DNA of 25,852 nucleotides from an uncultured Lachnospiraceae bacterium (GCA_947174985.1 CAMWLB010000006.1:1-25852), one strand, 5' to 3'. Counted from the stretch's first letter, positions 1 to 5,912 are shown. The notes: generated from the letters alone by a model not told the origin. A program made the numbers and translations.

Positions 1-370
1 CCGACAGCATTGCTCCCGTGGTGCTTAAGTTAAACATCACCAAATCAGAAAAGCATTCTATATCGGTCGTGTGTTCCTGCAGCTCATTGCTCCTCAGTTT
101 TAGCTCCTGCTGTCGGATTGCCTCGTTCAGCTTGTCCTCAATCTCCTTGACCTTAAACATCTTCCGCTTGTGCATATCCGTTCCGAGAAACAGGTAAAAA
201 ATAAACCCGAGTATCGGTATGAAATACAAGAGCATCAGCCATGTCCAGACAGTCTTCGGGTCCCTGCGCTGGAAAAACACGATAATCACTGCAAATATTA
301 AATTAAAAAATACCAAGTGTCCGAATATAAACCGCACTACCTCCACGGTAATATTCCATACCTGCTGCAT
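1..370 (-). CDS. cls: Cardiolipin synthase, N-terminal part (3' end outside window)
   Basis: Only the first ~123 codons are in the window; the gene runs off the left edge. The protein begins MQQVWNITVEVVRF, then has two membrane segments separated by a short loop. The loop reads FQRRDPKTVWTWLM and the second segment ends FLGTDMHKRKMF. This is the PLDc_N hairpin typical of bacterial cardiolipin synthases, which condense two phosphatidylglycerols to cardiolipin at the membrane. The catalytic HKD motifs would lie outside the window, so they cannot be checked. The start at 370 has a purine-rich stretch (AGGATAAGGTG) just upstream. An in-frame ATG at 400 (MRSRKDKVTR...) is possible but lacks a good ribosome site. 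The gene is divergent from the small membrane protein at 549. Confidence 0.82.
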   Translation of the reverse strand, partial: MQQVWNITVEVVRFIFGHLVFFNLIFAVIIVFFQRRDPKTVWTWLMLLYFIPILGFIFYLFLGTDMHKRKMFKVKEIEDKLNEAIRQQELKLRSNELQEHTTDIECFSDLVMFNLSTTGAMLS

Positions 371-416
371 CCGAGTCACCTTATCCTTCCTGCTTCGCAT
401 CCGACAAAGCAGCTTT

Positions 417-440
417 ACAGACCAACAAAAGAAGGTCTGT
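417..440. repeat. Perfect 7-bp inverted repeat in the cls leader
   Basis: ACAGACC (417-423) and GGTCTGT (434-440) flank a 10-base spacer. The repeat sits at the expected transcription start of the leftward cls promoter (-10 at 444-449). It is either a 5' hairpin of the cls mRNA or a protein-binding operator. It has no T-run on either strand, so it is not a terminator. Confidence 0.5.
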
Positions 441-443
441 ACC

Positions 444-472
444 ATCATACCACAATGCTTCGGGAAAAAATA
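444..472 (-). promoter_or_regulatory. Candidate extended -10 promoter for cls
   Basis: On the minus strand TATGAT (444-449) is preceded by TGG, giving an extended -10. A weak TATTTT lies 17 bases upstream (467-472). The position suits cls. Confidence is limited by the poor -35. Confidence 0.35.
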
Positions 473-487
473 CCCCCAAAAATCGTA

Positions 488-516
488 TTGCCTAATATTC
501 CAAACAATGCTACAAT
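488..516 (+). promoter_or_regulatory. Sigma-A promoter for the 549-1025 gene
   Basis: TTGCCT (488-493), a 17-base spacer and TACAAT (511-516), with TGC just before the -10 box (extended -10). The start point would be near 523, leaving a ~25-base leader that contains the AGGAGG ribosome site at 537-542. Confidence 0.7.
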
Positions 517-548
517 ATTTTGTGCATAGTAAATTTAGGAGGTGTCTC

Positions 549-1025
549 GTGAGCACAGGTTGGATTATAGCCATTGTAGTTATCGTAGTTATCACCGCCA
601 TTTTGGCAGTGTTATACTTTTTGGGGAAGAAAGCGCAGAAAAAACAGAACGAGCAGCAGGCTCTCATGGAAGAAAACAAACAGACGATTTCCATGCTGAT
701 TATTGACAAAAAGCGGATGAAGATGAAGGATTCCGGTCTGCCGCAAATGGTCATTGACCAGACGCCGAAGCTTATGCGTGGCGCCAAGCTGCCCATTGTA
801 AAAGCAAAAGTCGGTCCCCAGATTTTATCGCTTGTCAGCGATGAAAAAATCTTTGACAGCATCCCTGTCAAAAAAGAGGTAAAGGCTGTCGTAAGCGGCA
901 TTTACATACTCGGCGTCAAAGGATTGCACGGTAAGCCGCAGGCCGCACCCCAGAAGAAAAAGGGCTGGTTCAAGCGCGCTGTGGAAAAAGCGCAGGAAAA
1001 AGCCGGCGCAAAACCTGTCAAATAA
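549..1025 (+). CDS. Small membrane-anchored protein with basic C-terminus, function unknown
   Basis: The gene encodes 158 residues from a GTG start. AGGAGG at 537-542 lies six bases before it and fixes this start, although the reading frame stays open far upstream. Residues ~3-27 form one hydrophobic membrane segment (WIIAIVVIVVITAILAVLYF). A Lys/Gln-rich stretch follows (KKAQKKQNEQQ), which is probably cytoplasmic. The middle contains KLMRGAKLPIVKAKVGPQI. The C-terminal ~30 residues are strongly basic (QKKKGWFKRAVEKAQEK). The topology recalls YajC-like single-span proteins, but no YajC signature is seen. The gene has its own promoter and a hairpin terminator, so it is probably monocistronic. 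I do not recognise a named family. Confidence 0.75.
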   Translation: MSTGWIIAIVVIVVITAILAVLYFLGKKAQKKQNEQQALMEENKQTISMLIIDKKRMKMKDSGLPQMVIDQTPKLMRGAKLPIVKAKVGPQILSLVSDEKIFDSIPVKKEVKAVVSGIYILGVKGLHGKPQAAPQKKKGWFKRAVEKAQEKAGAKPVK

Positions 1026-1046
1026 CAGAAAGTACATGAAACAAAT

Positions 1047-1493
1047 TTATGAGAGGCATGCCTTCGGCTGCCTCTTTTCTGATATTTCAACATTGATTTT
1101 ACAGTCCGCCAGAAACTCATAATTTGCTTCCAGTGCATAGTCAATATCGATGCTTATTTTGTGCTCCTCTTCCTTGAGCGTTATTTTTTTTGCATCGATT
1201 CCTATCAGCACATCGCCGAAGGGCGTGGCATAATTTGTCAGGTTCTTCTTATTTTCCTCAAAAAGCATATGCACATTGACAAAGCCCCTTTTTGTAAGCT
1301 CCATCATATTGTCCTTAAATTTGATGATATTTTTTGTCTTTTCGTCGGTTCCCTCTTCCGTTTCTTCAAAAATCACATACCGGCTGCTGTTCTTTTCATA
1401 ATACTCCGCCGCCGTAATCGTCTGCACATTGCTCTCTGCTTCCGATGCGTCAAACTGTATCCCCTTTATTGCCAGCAAAACATCTTTCGTCAT
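1047..1493 (-). CDS. DUF1934 family protein (YwiB-like, lipocalin-type beta barrel)
   Basis: The gene encodes 148 residues starting MTKDVLLAIKG. GGAGG lies five bases before this ATG; a longer in-frame start at 1517 has no ribosome site. The pattern of an early beta strand, an acidic FEETEEGT stretch, KFKDNMMELTKRG and then GDVLIGIDAKKITL fits the DUF1934 family. Known structures in that family are lipocalin-like barrels with no assigned ligand. The gene follows murI by 44 bases on the same strand and is probably the last gene of the ispE-gntR-murI transcript. Its final codons overlap the terminator of the converging gene. The family call is from memory of the pattern; its role is unknown. 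Confidence 0.65.
   Translation of the reverse strand: MTKDVLLAIKGIQFDASEAESNVQTITAAEYYEKNSSRYVIFEETEEGTDEKTKNIIKFKDNMMELTKRGFVNVHMLFEENKKNLTNYATPFGDVLIGIDAKKITLKEEEHKISIDIDYALEANYEFLADCKINVEISEKRQPKACLS
1052..1078 (+). terminator. Rho-independent terminator after the 158-aa gene
   Basis: AGAGGCA (1052-1058) pairs with TGCCTCT (1069-1075). An inner GCC/GGC pair closes a TTC loop with one bulged T. A T-run (1075-1078) follows. The hairpin lies inside the last codons of the convergent DUF1934 gene. Confidence 0.6.
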
Positions 1494-1537
1494 ACTATCC
1501 TCCATGCCGGAGCTCATTTTTCAATCTAAGCCCCATA

Positions 1538-2380
1538 CTAATATTCCTCAATATTTACCTGTCTGGCAGACAATATTCCGTACTTAATAATAGAATTTGC
1601 AAACCGGATGAATTTTTCCGTGGTATCGCTCACATAAAACTGATACCGGTTGCTGCCGAGCTTCGGCTCTTCCGTGTTCAAAAGCCCTTTCTCCGCCAGC
1701 ATCTCCTTCAGTTCCCTTGCCGTCTCATAGGCAGGATTGACCAGCGTGACGCCCCCACCCATAATCCTGCCGAGAGTGGAACGAATCAGCGGATAGTGGG
1801 TGCAGCCCAGAATCAAAGTATCAATATCCAAATCAATCAGCTCTGTCAGATAGCGCCTTGCAATTTCATCCGTGACCGGATCTTCCAACAGTCCTTCCTC
1901 CACCAGCGGCACAAAGAGAGGACATGCTTTCTCCCATATGGTAACGCCATGGTTCAATTCTTCTATGTACCGGTTATAAATACCGCTTCCGATGGTAGCT
2001 TCCGTCGCGATAACGCCGATTTTTTTGTTGCGGGTGGTAACTGCCGCCACCTTTGCACCGGGCTTTACCACACCAATGACAGGAATGTCGCTCTCCTGTT
2101 CCAACGCCTCCAAAGCGTAGGCGCTCACGGTATTGCATGCCGCCACTATGGTCTTGACATTATGCGTCTTTAAGAAACGCACAATCTGTCTGGAATACCT
2201 TGTTACGGTTTCCTTGGATTTACTGCCGTAGGGAAGTCTCGCCGTATCCCCAAAATAAACAATACTTTCATTGGGAATCTGGCGCATGATTTCCCTCGCC
2301 ACCGTCAACCCGCCTATGCCGGAGTCAAATACGCCGATAGGCGCTTTTGCACACTCCACATTTCCTGTCGTTAGGTCCAT
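1538..2380 (-). CDS. murI: Glutamate racemase
   Basis: The gene encodes 280 residues, the usual length for the family. It interconverts L- and D-glutamate in the cytoplasm to supply D-Glu for peptidoglycan precursors. Visible motifs are the N-terminal IGVFDSGIGGLTVAREI (about residues 16-32), the first catalytic cysteine in AACNTVSA, and the second in LGCTHYPLI. Both cysteines of the cofactor-independent two-base mechanism are present. The start is supported by GAGAGG a few bases upstream. The extra ~12 residues before IGVFD are not conserved in the family. The gene sits between a small membrane protein and DUF1934 on the same strand. Confidence 0.96.
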   Translation of the reverse strand: MDLTTGNVECAKAPIGVFDSGIGGLTVAREIMRQIPNESIVYFGDTARLPYGSKSKETVTRYSRQIVRFLKTHNVKTIVAACNTVSAYALEALEQESDIPVIGVVKPGAKVAAVTTRNKKIGVIATEATIGSGIYNRYIEELNHGVTIWEKACPLFVPLVEEGLLEDPVTDEIARRYLTELIDLDIDTLILGCTHYPLIRSTLGRIMGGGVTLVNPAYETARELKEMLAEKGLLNTEEPKLGSNRYQFYVSDTTEKFIRFANSIIKYGILSARQVNIEEY

Positions 2381-2427
2381 ATTTCCTCTCTATTCCGCCG
2401 TCCAAGCGGCTCTCTTCAAAGGTAACT

Positions 2428-2691
2428 TCATTCCATTTTATTAAAGTAACGGCCCAGCCATTCCAGCAATCTGCTCTTTATTTTAATCTCTTCCGGCTCC
2501 GCTGACAAGAGGCTGTAATACAATTCGCTTCCTTCCGGCACGGTAAGCGCTTCCTCGCCGCCTTCCGTACTGTATACAATCCGGCAGGTATCCTCATAAA
2601 TACTGAACTCCGGATAAAGCAGTCCGAAAAATCCCAGTGCCGCCATTATCACTAAACTTTTTCTCCACAAAAGACTCGTTCTGTTTTTCAT
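2428..2691 (-). CDS. Small single-span membrane protein, unknown
   Basis: The gene encodes 87 residues from MKNRTSLLWRKSLV. A GGGG stretch seven bases upstream favours this ATG over the in-frame ATG at 2721. One hydrophobic segment (VIMAALGFFGLLYPEF, about residues 14-30) acts as an anchor or uncleaved signal. It is followed by an extracytoplasmic-looking acidic part (TEGGEEALTVPEGSELYYSLLSAEPEE). No known domain was recognised. It lies 47 bases upstream of murI and 81 bases downstream of gntR on the same strand, so it is probably cotranscribed with them. Confidence 0.6.
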   Translation of the reverse strand: MKNRTSLLWRKSLVIMAALGFFGLLYPEFSIYEDTCRIVYSTEGGEEALTVPEGSELYYSLLSAEPEEIKIKSRLLEWLGRYFNKME

Positions 2692-2772
2692 GTTATCCCC
2701 ATTCCGAAGCGGTATTTGCATAAAATTTAAAATTTCCGCTTCCTAATAGGAGTTTCACCTTCTGTGAAAAAT

Positions 2773-3459
2773 TTATACACTTTTATTTTTTTCCATGCGA
2801 AGCTGCTTCATAATGGACTTTTCCTGATTGTCGATATGCAGCTTTGCGGTCTCTGCCGCCGTTTTTTTATCTTGTTTCCGAATGCTTTCGTAAATAATGC
2901 GGTGCTCCTCTATCAACTGACCATGTGCGCCCGCATCCTTCAAATATTCAAAACGGTAGCGGTACATCTGCTCGGAAAGATTGTTGACAAGGGAAATCAG
3001 ACGACCGTTGTCCGCTGCCTGCACAATAATATCGTGCAGCGCCACATCCGCCTCCGCCATCTTTTTGGTGTCGTTCGTCTTTGTCGCCGCCGCAAAAGCA
3101 TCGCATGCCTCCCCCAGCGCATTTAGCGCCTCCGGACTTATCCTGTCACAGGCAAGCTCCACGGAAAGCGCGTCGAGCGCACGCCTGACCTCCAGCACAT
3201 CCTGTAAGCTTTTTTCCGTTATCTGTGCCACCTCGGCGCCCCGCCTCGGAATCATGGTGACAAGACCTTCCAGTTCCAGTTTTCTGATTGCCTCACGAAT
3301 CGGGGTTCTGCTGACGCCCAGACGGTTGGCAAGATGGATTTCCATCAGCCGCTCGCCGGGCTTTAATTCTCCCGTGAGAATTGCCCGCCGCAATGTATTG
3401 AAAACCACATCGCGCAGGGGTAGAAATTCGTCCATATTGACCTGCAAATTCTCCTGCAC
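2773..3459 (-). CDS. GntR-family transcriptional regulator, FadR/FCD type
   Basis: The gene encodes 228 residues. The N-terminal winged helix-turn-helix spans about residues 10-80, including LKPGERLMEIHLANRLGVS followed by RTPIREAIRKLELEGLV. The C-terminal all-helical FCD ligand domain contains the metal-site-type motifs D..LH (VALHDIIVQAA) and EH..I (LIEEHRIIYESI). The GTG start at 3459 has AGGAG eight bases upstream, inside the end of ispE, whose stop is 3462-3464. An internal ATG at 3435 has a poor ribosome site. The gene is translationally close to ispE and so shares its promoter. FCD proteins usually sense small organic acids; the ligand here is unknown. The palindrome at 4356-4365 may be its autoregulatory operator. 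Confidence 0.88.
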   Translation of the reverse strand: MQENLQVNMDEFLPLRDVVFNTLRRAILTGELKPGERLMEIHLANRLGVSRTPIREAIRKLELEGLVTMIPRRGAEVAQITEKSLQDVLEVRRALDALSVELACDRISPEALNALGEACDAFAAATKTNDTKKMAEADVALHDIIVQAADNGRLISLVNNLSEQMYRYRFEYLKDAGAHGQLIEEHRIIYESIRKQDKKTAAETAKLHIDNQEKSIMKQLRMEKNKSV

Positions 3460-3461
3460 TC

Positions 3462-4331
3462 TTACTGCTCCTTTCTCTGAAATGCCGTCACAAAAACCTG
3501 CGCGTCCGGCTCTGCTTTTGATAGCTTTTCCGCCGCTTTTTCCGCTTCCTTTCTGTTGCCGTAGATACCAAAAACCGTCGGACCGCTGCCGCTCATCAGC
3601 GCCTTCTTCGCGCCGTTTTCTTCCATGATACACTTTATCCTCGTGATGACGGGATATTTTTTCTCCGTCACATGTTCCAATACATTTTCCATACGGGACA
3701 GTATCCCAGACAGGTTATGTTCTTTGACCGCGCTGACCATGCCGTCGATATCGGGATGCCTCTCTATTTCAGACAGTCTTAAATTTTCATAGACGTATTT
3801 CGTAGAGACACTGATAGGCGGCTTTGCCGTCAGAACACAGCAATCCGGCGCTTCGGGCAACACCGTCAGCTTTTCGCCGATGCCCTCCGCCAGCGCAGTC
3901 CCGCCTATGATACAGTATGGCACGTCGGCGCCCAAACGCACGCCCACATCGCAAAGCTCCCGCTTAGAAAGTCCCAGTGCAAACAGGGTATTCATGCCCT
4001 TTAACACTGCCGCCGCATCCGTGCTTCCGCCCGCCATGCCTGCCGCCACAGGTATCCGCTTTTGCAGATGAATGGCTATGCCGCCCGCAATGTCATAACG
4101 CTCCTTCATGATACGCGCCGCCTTGTACGCAAGATTATTTTCATCGCCCGGCGCTTCGCTACTGTCCGTAAAAAGCGCAATGCCCTCTTTTGTCTTTTCC
4201 AACCGCAAGGTGTCATGAAGCCCCACGGTCTGCATCACCATTCTGACCTCATGGTAACCGTTTTCCAGCCGCCTTACCACGTCCAGCCCCAGATTTACCT
4301 TTGCGTATGCCTCCAGTTCTATGGATTCCAT
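3462..4331 (-). CDS. ispE: 4-diphosphocytidyl-2-C-methyl-D-erythritol kinase
   Basis: The gene encodes 289 residues. It is a cytoplasmic GHMP-superfamily kinase that phosphorylates CDP-ME to CDP-MEP in the MEP isoprenoid pathway. Visible features are the N-terminal AYAKVNLGLDV with NGYHEV, the ATP-binding glycine-rich motif PVAAGMAGGSTDAAA near residue 100, LGADVPYCIIGGTAL, and the C-terminal GHMP motif MSGSGPTVFGIYG. The ATG at 4331 is chosen; AAAGG lies 11 bases upstream. An alternative GTG at 4343 (MQDKMES...) has no ribosome site. It is the first gene after the promoter at 4378-4407. The GntR gene begins two bases after its stop, so the pair is tightly coupled. Confidence 0.95.
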   Translation of the reverse strand: MESIELEAYAKVNLGLDVVRRLENGYHEVRMVMQTVGLHDTLRLEKTKEGIALFTDSSEAPGDENNLAYKAARIMKERYDIAGGIAIHLQKRIPVAAGMAGGSTDAAAVLKGMNTLFALGLSKRELCDVGVRLGADVPYCIIGGTALAEGIGEKLTVLPEAPDCCVLTAKPPISVSTKYVYENLRLSEIERHPDIDGMVSAVKEHNLSGILSRMENVLEHVTEKKYPVITRIKCIMEENGAKKALMSGSGPTVFGIYGNRKEAEKAAEKLSKAEPDAQVFVTAFQRKEQ

Positions 4332-4355
4332 TTTATCTTGCACCTTTCTTGTTTA

Positions 4356-4365
4356 TTGTATACAA
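4356..4365. promoter_or_regulatory. Candidate GntR/FCD operator (perfect 10-bp palindrome)
   Basis: TTGTATACAA is a perfect palindrome just downstream of the inferred start point (~4371) of the ispE-gntR promoter. Its GT..AC core is of the type bound by FCD-family GntR proteins. Binding here would block early elongation and would make the operon autoregulated. The assignment to the local regulator is an inference. Confidence 0.45.
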
Positions 4366-4367
4366 GG

Positions 4368-4407
4368 ATTGTACTTCATTATATACACGGTTGGTGTGTT
4401 TCGTCAA
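4368..4407. repeat. Left copy of a promoter-containing direct repeat
   Basis: ATTGTACTTCATTATATACA (4368-4387) is identical to 5067-5086, and TTTCGTCAAGT (from 4399) is shared as well, with a different spacer between. Both copies carry the same leftward -10 and -35 boxes. The pair brackets the toxin-antitoxin locus. Confidence 0.7.
4378..4407 (-). promoter_or_regulatory. Sigma-A promoter of the ispE-gntR operon
   Basis: On the minus strand the site is TTGACG (4402-4407), an 18-base spacer and a perfect TATAAT (4378-4383). The leader to ispE is ~40 bases and contains the TTGTATACAA palindrome. Confidence 0.75.
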
Positions 4408-4420
4408 GTTTTATCCCGTT

Positions 4421-4599
4421 CCGTCATTGATTTTTAAGCCGCATAAACACTGGAATCTGTAATCCAAAATAGAAGCTTGTAGCGTGTTGCTGTGGGTATT
4501 TTGAAAAGTGAAATCGCCTGATACGAAAATGAAATGGCGGTATTCCTGACAAATTGGAATCTCATAATAGATAGTCTATTCTATCCACATCAAATTCCC
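4421..4599. other. Intergenic stretch with no convincing gene
   Basis: An AT-rich gap between the ispE promoter and the small-RNA promoter. A 43-codon leftward reading frame exists here (starting MRFQFVRNTAISF) but has no ribosome site and no recognised homology. It may be degenerate remnant sequence. Nothing else was seen. Confidence 0.4.
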
Positions 4600-4628
4600 T
4601 TGCGTCCTTCCGCCAAATGTGCTATATT
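4600..4628 (+). promoter_or_regulatory. Promoter of the candidate antitoxin RNA
   Basis: TTGCGT (4600-4605), a 17-base spacer and TATATT (4623-4628), preceded by TGC (extended -10). The five bases before the -10 box (TGTGC) match those of the opposing toxin promoter. No coding sequence lies downstream on this strand, which supports an RNA product. Confidence 0.6.
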
Positions 4629-4634
4629 ATAGAC

Positions 4635-4735
4635 ATAAAAAGGGAAAGCCATAGAAGCGGCTACCCTCAGTAATTGTTTTACTTAACCTTTTACAAGGTC
4701 AGCCGTCACTACTGTGAATAGTGGCGGCTATTTTC
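4635..4735 (+). ncRNA. Candidate type I antitoxin small RNA (~100 nt)
   Basis: The RNA is bounded by a promoter (4600-4628) and a strong hairpin terminator (4701-4734). It is convergent with the hydrophobic peptide gene at 4728-4820 and would overlap the 3' end of that mRNA. Internal stem-loops are visible: AGCC/GGCT near 4645-4662, AGTAA/TTACT near 4669-4684, and ACCTT/AAGGT at 4686-4699. Its 5' element 4642-4668 matches the 5' element of the toxin transcript (4870-4899, opposite strand). The architecture parallels TxpA/RatA and Fst/RNAII systems. The exact 5' end is inferred. Confidence 0.55.
4701..4734 (+). terminator. Terminator of the antitoxin RNA
   Basis: AGCCGTCACTA (4701-4711) pairs with TAGTGGCGGCT (4719-4729) over 11 bp with one G-U, around a 7-base loop, followed by TTTT (4731-4734). 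It includes the stop codon of the toxin gene. The same hairpin forms in the toxin mRNA but lacks a clean U-tract there. Confidence 0.75.
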
Positions 4736-4820
4736 GTTTATCCTTGAAAATCTTATAACAAAGACTCACAAGGGCAACAATGAGTATACAAAACTGAATC
4801 AGATCAGAATATGTAATCAT
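4728..4820 (-). CDS. 30-aa hydrophobic peptide, putative holin-like type I toxin
   Basis: The peptide starts MITYSDLIQFC. It has a hydrophobic core of ~18 residues (LIQFCILIVALVSLCYKI) and a basic tail FKDKRK. This is the layout of Firmicutes type I toxins annotated as putative holin-like toxins (TxpA/BsrG group), which damage or depolarise the membrane. The ATG at 4820 has GGAGGG (4829-4834) eight bases upstream, so this start is favoured over the longer open frame to 4919. It has its own promoter (4908-4936). The leader folds so as to hide the ribosome site. Toxicity is inferred from size, composition and locus architecture. A small membrane regulatory peptide is the alternative. Confidence 0.62.
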   Translation of the reverse strand: MITYSDLIQFCILIVALVSLCYKIFKDKRK

Positions 4821-4828
4821 TGGCAACG

Positions 4829-4874
4829 CCCTCCTTTCTTTCGTCTGGAGGGTTAGCCCCTCCGAAATGGAGGG
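4829..4874 (-). promoter_or_regulatory. Tandem hairpins masking the toxin ribosome site
   Basis: In the mRNA sense, CCCTCC (4874-4869) pairs with GGAGGG (4863-4857). A second CCCTCC (4852-4847) pairs with the Shine-Dalgarno GGAGGG (4834-4829) across a 12-base loop. Because both arms are duplicated, alternative pairings are possible, so the leader could switch between closed and open forms. Confidence 0.6.
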
Positions 4875-4907
4875 TAGCCGCCCGGCTCTATGGTTTCCCA
4901 TGAATGG

Positions 4908-4936
4908 AGTATAGCACACATTACTTTTTCAGACAA
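4908..4936 (-). promoter_or_regulatory. Promoter of the toxin gene
   Basis: On the minus strand the site is TTGTCT (4931-4936), a 17-base spacer and TATACT (4908-4913), with TGC before the -10 box. The start would be near 4901, giving an ~80-base structured leader before the ATG at 4820. Confidence 0.65.
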
Positions 4937-5066
4937 TGCCTATATTAAGTTTTAAAACCCATTTTCCGCTTTTATCCTCTTACCCTTATATATTTACCCT
5001 CACACCATTTCAAGCGCGATTTACCCCTTTACAAGCCCTACTGTGGTGCGGCTTTTCTTCTGAAAA
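4937..5066. other. Intergenic stretch with short TTACCC-type repeats
   Basis: No gene is seen. Three TTACCC motifs (near 4980, 4993 and 5021) and a related TTATCC (near 4972) are loosely spaced here. They may be chance in AT-rich DNA or a binding array. A leftward transcript from 5077-5104 would cross this stretch into the toxin gene. Confidence 0.3.
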
Positions 5067-5104
5067 ATTGTACTTCATTATATACAATAGATTTTTTTCG
5101 TCAA
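5067..5104. repeat. Right copy of the promoter-containing direct repeat
   Basis: ATTGTACTTCATTATATACA (5067-5086) and TTTCGTCAAGT (ending 5106) match the copy at 4368-4410. The outer flanks of the two copies differ, so this is a local duplication or convergent use of one promoter/operator module. Confidence 0.7.
5077..5104 (-). promoter_or_regulatory. Second leftward sigma-A promoter, upstream of the toxin locus
   Basis: TTGACG (5099-5104), a 16-base spacer and TATAAT (5077-5082) on the minus strand. It has the same boxes and downstream bases as the ispE promoter. Its only plausible target in the window is the toxin gene about 250 bases downstream. Confidence 0.55.
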
Positions 5105-5140
5105 GTGTATCCTTCTTTATCAAAATATGTGTATGAAGAA

Positions 5141-5169
5141 TAGCATTATGGAAATCACTGTGTTAAAAT
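5141..5169 (+). promoter_or_regulatory. Candidate extended -10 promoter for the 5245 gene
   Basis: TAAAAT (5164-5169) preceded by TGT forms an extended -10. The -35 region (TAGCAT, 5141-5146) is weak. The position is right for the gene at 5245. Confidence 0.35.
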
Positions 5170-5244
5170 AGAGGTAAACAGACACATACAAATTTGCGAT
5201 TTGCGCCGCCCCGCCGCGTAAAACGACCCGGAATGGAGATTATC

Positions 5245-5889
5245 ATGGATTACAACAAAAACGGTCATTTGCAAACCATACCAAAGCTGAGTGCCAGATG
5301 GAGAAAAAGAAAAATCTTTTTCTCCTGTACAATAGGCGTCATTTTGATTCTGTTTTCCTCCTTCCTGCTCTTTGCGGTATGGATCTCCCGCGCCGACGAC
5401 CACGAGACGCCTCTGTATGTTTATCTGGCGCTTACCTTTGCATTTGGTCTGCTTATTCTGTGCGGCATATGTCTTATCCTGTTTCCAAGGAAATGTAATG
5501 CCGACATAAGCATAGTAGAAATACCCCTGCAGCATGTCTACACAATTGTAAAAAGTAATATTTACTACTTTGACGAACACCTTGAACAAAAAGGGGATTA
5601 CGAAAGCATATCACCAAGGAAATGTGCATCCACATGGTACAAAATGTACCACGAGCCAACGATGTTTTCGTTTATCAGGCGAATTCATAACCGCTACATT
5701 GGCGACCGGGCATGGATTGTCGGCGGCACCAGTTATATCTCACTCTGTGATGGCAAGGTTATGGTGAATTTTACCATAAATACGCCTGCCAATACCTTGT
5801 CATTGGAATACGTTCAGGCAAGGGAAAAATGGGATGCGGTTATCCGCAAAATTTACGACGTGGGCTGGCTGCTGTTTGATAAAATGTAA
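5245..5889 (+). CDS. Two-TM membrane protein, unknown function
   Basis: The gene encodes 214 residues starting MDYNKNGHLQTIPKL. GGAG seven bases upstream supports this ATG over the longer open frame to 5194. A basic stretch (RWRKRKIFF) precedes the first membrane segment at about residues 30-52. A second follows at about 60-84 (YVYLALTFAFGLLILCGICL). The remaining ~125 residues are soluble, rich in aromatics and beta-prone (AWIVGGTSYISLCDGKVMVN), and probably cytoplasmic given the positive charges before TM1. No known domain was recognised. Flanking elements suggest a monocistronic gene; the next promoter begins at 5913. Confidence 0.6.
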   Translation: MDYNKNGHLQTIPKLSARWRKRKIFFSCTIGVILILFSSFLLFAVWISRADDHETPLYVYLALTFAFGLLILCGICLILFPRKCNADISIVEIPLQHVYTIVKSNIYYFDEHLEQKGDYESISPRKCASTWYKMYHEPTMFSFIRRIHNRYIGDRAWIVGGTSYISLCDGKVMVNFTINTPANTLSLEYVQAREKWDAVIRKIYDVGWLLFDKM

Positions 5890-5912
5890 TCGGGCGGAAG
5901 TTTCCTGCACCC

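Noticed and set aside
219..548. Long N-terminal extension of the 158-aa membrane protein
   Set aside because: It overlaps the cls gene antisense and the gene's own promoter. AGGAGG sits directly before the GTG at 549.
2753..2769. TTTCAC/GTGAAA hairpin after gntR as a terminator
   Set aside because: The stem is only 6 bp, AT-rich, and lacks a T-run in the leftward direction. The downstream genes are probably cotranscribed.
4421..4599. Insertion-sequence remnant or small gene upstream of the small-RNA promoter
   Set aside because: A 43-codon leftward frame exists but has no ribosome site, terminal repeats or transposase motif that I can identify.
4960..5030. TTACCC-type motifs as iterons or a plasmid-style origin
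   Set aside because: Only three or four short copies with uneven spacing, and no replication gene nearby. Mentioned only as an intergenic note.
4936..5136. 66-codon plus-strand frame between the toxin promoter and the 5245 gene
   Set aside because: It has no ribosome site and low-complexity hydrophobic composition, and it overlaps promoter sequence. It looks like chance in AT-rich DNA.
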